DNA from: Paenalcaligenes sp035302345
GTDB taxonomy: Bacteria; Pseudomonadota; Gammaproteobacteria; Burkholderiales; Burkholderiaceae_B
Direction: 5' to 3'
NCBI GenBank assembly: GCA_035302345.1
Contig: DATGSS010000089.1
Location: 1-37,679, forward strand
Length of the DNA stretch: 37,679 nt
Made by a program: the position numbers and the translations under genes. Shown here one piece after another: positions 33,968 to 37,679 of this stretch. The notes below the pieces were generated by a model. That model saw only the letters and a list, made by a program, of their open reading frames with translations. It made no database searches and was not told the origin of the DNA. Each line of letters starts with the position of its first letter. The stretch's first letter is position 1.

Positions 33968-35032
33968 ATGACACAATCTGATTTGCGTCGACAGGATTTT
34001 CACTATGAACTCCCGCCCGAGCTGATTGCACAGCACCCTGCTGAACAACGTACAGCCAGCCGGCTGCTGTACCTGCCGCGCGATCGTTCTTTACAAGACA
34101 TGCAATTTACGGATTTCCCGCAATTGTTGCAACCGAACGATCTTTTGGTTTTCAATAACACTCGTGTCATTAAAGCGCGCTTGTTAGGCCAAAAAACCAC
34201 TGGCGGGCGCGTGGAATGCCTAATCGAGCGCCTACTGGATGATCGTAGCGCTTTGGCCCACCTGCGTGCTAGCAACCCCCCACGGGCAGGACAGACCCTG
34301 CTTTTTGCCGAGGGCAGCGTGCAGGCTACCGTGCACGATAAAAACAAATCAGGTTTGGTCGAGCTAACTTTTACAACCCCTATTTTGCCCTTTTTAGATA
34401 GTCACGGCGCACTGCCACTGCCTCCTTATATTACTCATCAACCTACGGCTGTCGACGAAAAACGCTACCAAACAGTTTTTGCAGAGCAAGCCGGTGCAGT
34501 CGCCGCCCCGACCGCTGGGCTACATTTTGATGAAAACATGTTGCGCAGCTTAAAAGAACAACAAATCGCCCAAGCATTTGTTACCCTACATGTGGGCGCT
34601 GGGACCTTTCAGCCCGTACGTACAGAGCGCATCGCCGAGCACCAAATGCATGCCGAGTACTTTACGGTTCCTGCAGACACCCTACAGGCTATCAAACACA
34701 CTCGAGCCCAAGGCGGTCGAGTCATCGCGGTAGGCACAACCAGTGTCCGTGCTCTGGAGTCTGCTGCTGCCGATCAAAGCGACTCCAAAATAGAAATTCA
34801 GCACCACGATGACGGCAGCGTTTCGGGGGACAGTCGGCTATTTATTACTCCGGGCTACCAATTTAAATACGTGGATGCTTTGCTCACTAATTTTCATTTA
34901 CCCGAATCTACTTTACTCATGCTGGTCTCAGCGTTGGCAGGGCAAGAAACTATTCGGGCTGCTTATAGCCATGCCATTGCCCAACAATATCGCTTCTTTA
35001 GTTATGGCGATGCAATGTTTATAACTACATGA
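33968..35032 (+). CDS. queA: S-adenosylmethionine:tRNA ribosyltransferase-isomerase
   Basis: It builds epoxyqueuosine on tRNA by moving the ribosyl unit of S-adenosylmethionine onto preQ1 at position 34. The 354-residue protein shows FHYELPPELIAQHPAEQR at the start, VFNNTRVIKARLLG, AAPTAGLHFDE, HVGAGTFQPVR, and the C-terminal NFHLPESTLLMLVSALAG. AAGG lies 7 nt before the ATG. It overlaps tgt by 4 nt (ATGA), so the two steps of queuosine synthesis are translationally coupled. Confidence 0.97.
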   Translation: MTQSDLRRQDFHYELPPELIAQHPAEQRTASRLLYLPRDRSLQDMQFTDFPQLLQPNDLLVFNNTRVIKARLLGQKTTGGRVECLIERLLDDRSALAHLRASNPPRAGQTLLFAEGSVQATVHDKNKSGLVELTFTTPILPFLDSHGALPLPPYITHQPTAVDEKRYQTVFAEQAGAVAAPTAGLHFDENMLRSLKEQQIAQAFVTLHVGAGTFQPVRTERIAEHQMHAEYFTVPADTLQAIKHTRAQGGRVIAVGTTSVRALESAAADQSDSKIEIQHHDDGSVSGDSRLFITPGYQFKYVDALLTNFHLPESTLLMLVSALAGQETIRAAYSHAIAQQYRFFSYGDAMFITT

Positions 35033-36174
35033 ATACTATGTCTGGTTTATCTTTTTCTTTACTACAAACTGACGGCCACGCCCGTCGAGGCACGCTGACC
35101 TTAAATCATGGGCAGGTACAAACACCCATTTTCATGCCTGTCGGCACCTATGGAACAGTCAAAGGCATGCTGCCCGACGAGCTCGAGGCACTGGGCGCCC
35201 AAATTGTCTTAGGTAACACTTTTCATCTATGGCTACGTCCTGGGACTAAGGTCATCGGCGCTCATAATGGTTTGCATGATTTTATGGGCTGGCAAAAGCC
35301 TATCCTGACTGATTCAGGTGGCTTTCAAGTATTCAGTTTGCAGGGGATGCGAGAAATCACCGAAGAAGGCGTGCATTTCGCCTCTCCTATAGATGGTTCC
35401 AGGCTGTTTTTAACACCTGAAATCTCTATGGAAATTCAACACAGCCTGAATTCTGATATCGTGATGGTTTTTGATGAATGCACGCCTTATTTGGTAGATG
35501 GAAAACCCATCGAACACGCGCCTGCTGCACAATCGATGCGTATGTCTTTACGCTGGGCCAAGCGCTCACGGGAAACATTCAAATCATTGCAAAACCCTAA
35601 TGCCCTATTTGGTATTGTCCAAGGCGGCATGTACGAGGATCTACGCACAGAATCTCTGCAAGGGCTGGTCGACATTGGTTTCGAAGGCTATGCCATTGGC
35701 GGTCTCAGTGTGGGCGAGCCCAAAGAAGACATGCAGCGTATCCTCGCACATACTACCCCCCAACTACCTGCAGACGCCCCCCGCTATCTGATGGGCGTTG
35801 GCACCCCCGAAGACTTGGTTGAAGGGGTTAGCCATGGCATTGATATGTTTGATTGTGTTCTACCCACACGTAATGCCCGTAATGGTTGGCTGTTTACGCG
35901 CTATGGGGATATCAAAATCCGCAACGCGCGTTTTCGCGATGACCTGCGCCCCCTCGATGAGGATTGCACGTGCTATACTTGCAGCCATTTTAGTCGGGCC
36001 TATCTGCATCATTTGCAACGCGCCAAGGAAATCAGCGGGGCACGACTCAACACAATCCACAACTTGCATTATTATCTTTCTTTGATGGAAGAAATGCGCC
36101 AAGCCATCCAAGCACAAAGCTTCACTGCCTGGCGACAGCAATTCCACGCGCAGCGCGCGCGAGGCACGGATTAA
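35029..36174 (+). CDS. tgt: tRNA-guanine(34) transglycosylase
   Basis: It exchanges guanine-34 for preQ1 in tRNAs with GUN anticodons, just before QueA acts. The 381-residue zinc enzyme has the catalytic Asp in TDSGGFQVFSL, the base-recognition GGLSVGEP, the nucleophilic Asp in FDCVLPTRNARNG, and the zinc ligands in CTCYTCSHFSRAYLHH. The ATG at 35029 overlaps the queA stop. A second in-frame ATG three codons on (35038) is also possible. The gene is followed after 104 bp by yajC, the usual bacterial order. Confidence 0.97.
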   Translation: MNTMSGLSFSLLQTDGHARRGTLTLNHGQVQTPIFMPVGTYGTVKGMLPDELEALGAQIVLGNTFHLWLRPGTKVIGAHNGLHDFMGWQKPILTDSGGFQVFSLQGMREITEEGVHFASPIDGSRLFLTPEISMEIQHSLNSDIVMVFDECTPYLVDGKPIEHAPAAQSMRMSLRWAKRSRETFKSLQNPNALFGIVQGGMYEDLRTESLQGLVDIGFEGYAIGGLSVGEPKEDMQRILAHTTPQLPADAPRYLMGVGTPEDLVEGVSHGIDMFDCVLPTRNARNGWLFTRYGDIKIRNARFRDDLRPLDEDCTCYTCSHFSRAYLHHLQRAKEISGARLNTIHNLHYYLSLMEEMRQAIQAQSFTAWRQQFHAQRARGTD

Positions 36175-36193
36175 TTTACATTTCCTGAAAAAG

Positions 36194-36222
36194 CATTTAT
36201 TTTCTACTGAAACGGCTACAAT
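36194..36222 (+). promoter_or_regulatory. Candidate promoter for yajC-secD
   Basis: TACAAT at 36217-36222 (5/6 to the -10 consensus) lies 17 bp after CATTTA (36194-36199, a poor -35). It is in the tgt-yajC gap, upstream of the TTAGGAG Shine-Dalgarno at about 36267-36273. Read-through from queA-tgt is also possible, as no terminator is seen. Confidence 0.35.
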
Positions 36223-36278
36223 ACAGGCTTAATTAACTTAGCTATAGCCGAAACAACAAATCATTTAGGAGCTCGCAC

Positions 36279-36620
36279 ATGTCGATCGCAGACATCCTGC
36301 AAATCATCCCCGCCCAGGCTGCGGATGGCGGCAACCCTATCGTTAGCTTATTGCCGCTCATTTTGATGTTCGTCATTTTGTACTTTTTGATGATTCGTCC
36401 TCAGATGAAACGTCAAAAAGAACACCGCAACTTGGTGGCCAATTTAGCCAAAGGCGACGAGGTTGTCACCAGTGGTGGTATGCTGGGCAAAATCACAAAA
36501 GTACAAGAAAACTACATCACTGTTGAGGTTTCACAACAAGAGGACAAGCCGGTCGAGATTATCTTACAACGTCAATCCGTCGCATCGGTCCTGCCCAAGG
36601 GCACAGTCAAGTCTTTATAA
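36279..36620 (+). CDS. yajC: Preprotein translocase subunit YajC
   Basis: This small inner-membrane partner of SecD-SecF in the Sec holotranslocon has 113 residues. One transmembrane helix spans about residues 20-40 (IVSLLPLILMFVILYFLMI), followed at once by the family motif RPQMKRQKEH. A small beta-rich cytoplasmic domain follows, with KGDEVVTSGGMLGKI. AGGAG lies 9 nt upstream. Its place between tgt and secD is the standard arrangement. Confidence 0.96.
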   Translation: MSIADILQIIPAQAADGGNPIVSLLPLILMFVILYFLMIRPQMKRQKEHRNLVANLAKGDEVVTSGGMLGKITKVQENYITVEVSQQEDKPVEIILQRQSVASVLPKGTVKSL

Positions 36621-36711
36621 AATTCACCCAGCACGAGCGCCTCGGCCCATGGCTTGCGTATTAGCGCAGCTAGGTCGCCGTGGTGCTCGACTGTCCGCAT
36701 AAGCCAGTCAC

Positions 36712-37679
36712 ATGAATCGCTATCCTCTCTGGAAATACCTCATCGTTTTAGCAGCCTTGCTCATCGGGCTGATCTACACACTACCCAACCTATTCGGCGA
36801 ATCACCTGCTGTACAAGTAGCCGGCGCTAAATCGGTGGTTAAAGTAGATCTGGATACGCTCAAACGCATCGAATCCATTTTAGATGAACACGACATTCCA
36901 ACCACAGGGATTTATTTCGAACAAAATGGCCCAGTGGGTACCGTACGTGTTCGTTTTGATTCCACTGATACCCAAATCAAAGCCAAAGATCTGCTCGAAC
37001 ATGTCCTCAATACCGATCCAGAGGACCCTAGCTACACCGTCGCCCTTAACCTTATGTCTGCATCACCTAATTGGTTGACAGACATTGGGGCATTACCCAT
37101 GCATTTGGGTCTTGATTTGCGTGGTGGAGTGCATTTCTTGCTGGCTGTTGATATGGAGGGTGCGCTTAATACGCGCTATGATTCATTGGCTTCGGACCTA
37201 CGCACACAGCTGCGAGATGCCAAAATCCCCTTTAAGCAAATCGAACGCGAGCGCCATAGCGTCCTGCTGACCTTTGATAACAGCGATCAACGTGACGAGG
37301 CACAAACCATCATTCGTCGTAATGACCGCGATCTAGAATTCACCCCCGATCCAGACGGTGCTGAGCTCATTGTGCAGCTCTCGCCGTTGGCTATCAATGA
37401 GGCCCAGACCAACGCGCTTAGCCAAAACATCAGCACGTTGCACAATCGTATTAATGAACTCGGGGTGGCCGAGCCCATCATTCAACAACAGGGCAATGAC
37501 CGGATCATAGTGCAGTTGCCGGGTGTCCAAGATGTCGCCAAGGCCAAAGAAATCCTGGGGCGCACAGCCACCCTGGAAATCCGCATGGTGGATGACTCTC
37601 CCGCTGCCATGAATGCTTTGTCCTCGGGCCGTGTCCCGTTTGGCCTCGAGCGCTATAGCGATCGCGAAGGTCACGAGCT
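36712..37679 (+). CDS. secD: Protein translocase subunit SecD (partial, 5' portion)
   Basis: It uses the proton gradient to assist late steps of Sec-dependent export together with SecF and YajC. The first 322 codons are present; the gene runs off the right edge. It starts MNRYPLWKYLIVLAALL, giving the first transmembrane helix and TLPNLFGE. The SecD signature LGLDLRGGVHFLL appears near residue 130, and the first periplasmic domain follows (NISTLHNRINELGVAEPIIQ, RIIVQLPG). The start follows yajC by 91 bp with no recognisable hairpin between, and a strong Shine-Dalgarno is not evident. Full-length SecD is about 600 residues, so roughly half is missing. secF is expected next. Confidence 0.95.
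   Translation, partial: MNRYPLWKYLIVLAALLIGLIYTLPNLFGESPAVQVAGAKSVVKVDLDTLKRIESILDEHDIPTTGIYFEQNGPVGTVRVRFDSTDTQIKAKDLLEHVLNTDPEDPSYTVALNLMSASPNWLTDIGALPMHLGLDLRGGVHFLLAVDMEGALNTRYDSLASDLRTQLRDAKIPFKQIERERHSVLLTFDNSDQRDEAQTIIRRNDRDLEFTPDPDGAELIVQLSPLAINEAQTNALSQNISTLHNRINELGVAEPIIQQQGNDRIIVQLPGVQDVAKAKEILGRTATLEIRMVDDSPAAMNALSSGRVPFGLERYSDREGHE

Noticed and set aside
1..37679. CRISPR arrays, tRNA/rRNA genes, prophage or defence islands
   Set aside because: No regularly spaced repeats, cloverleaf-like sequences, phage structural genes or known defence proteins were seen.

Overview
This window is a bacterial chromosome segment that is densely packed with genes. Protein signatures and gene order point to a betaproteobacterium of the Burkholderiales, most likely Alcaligenaceae: tkt-gap-pgk...fba-purC-purE-purK-tsaC, queA-tgt-yajC-secD, a malic enzyme fused to a phosphotransacetylase domain, and a dctP-type TRAP transporter. 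Genus is inference only. I see no tRNA, rRNA, insertion sequence, CRISPR array or prophage, and no gene-free stretch longer than about 220 bp. Most of the window is housekeeping DNA.

Region by region. 1-5400 is the most accessory-like part. On the minus strand, a CoA-acylating (methyl)malonate-semialdehyde dehydrogenase (mmsA) is followed by an amidase-signature enzyme, a TRAP solute-binding protein and the first codons of the next gene (probably the small TRAP permease). A LysR regulator diverges from mmsA. The 219-bp gap between mmsA and the amidase carries a promoter candidate bracketed by two perfect 12-bp inverted copies of one motif. 5345-9098 is purC-purE-purK-tsaC, with a strong intrinsic terminator immediately upstream of purC. 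9217-16822 is central carbon metabolism (fba; then pgk, gap, tkt), interrupted by mog (molybdenum cofactor) and a divergent MATE exporter. I find no pyruvate kinase between pgk and fba.

16969-22922 holds rsmE and a minus-strand operon sbcD-sbcC-barstar-like protein. 23037-26308 holds maeB and a FAD-domain-like protein with a twin-arginine-looking N-terminus. 26416-30136 holds a class I aminotransferase, a lytic transglycosylase and ubiD. 30115-31500 is a yqjD-yqjE-yqjK-like membrane stress cluster with an internal terminator. 31677-33834 holds upp and dacB (PBP4). 33968 to the right end is queA-tgt-yajC-secD, with secD cut by the window edge.

How the genes work together. tkt, gap, pgk and fba supply lower glycolysis/gluconeogenesis and pentose interconversion. 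purC, purE and purK perform consecutive steps of IMP synthesis. queA and tgt make queuosine tRNA, and yajC and secD belong to the Sec holotranslocon. The mmsA/amidase/TRAP/LysR set looks like a small regulated catabolic module for a carboxylated amide compound whose identity cannot be read from sequence. I did not find a clearly undescribed system. The strongest leads are the paired-operator architecture of the amidase-TRAP promoter, the module it controls, the terminator abutting purC, and the barstar-like gene attached to sbcDC.
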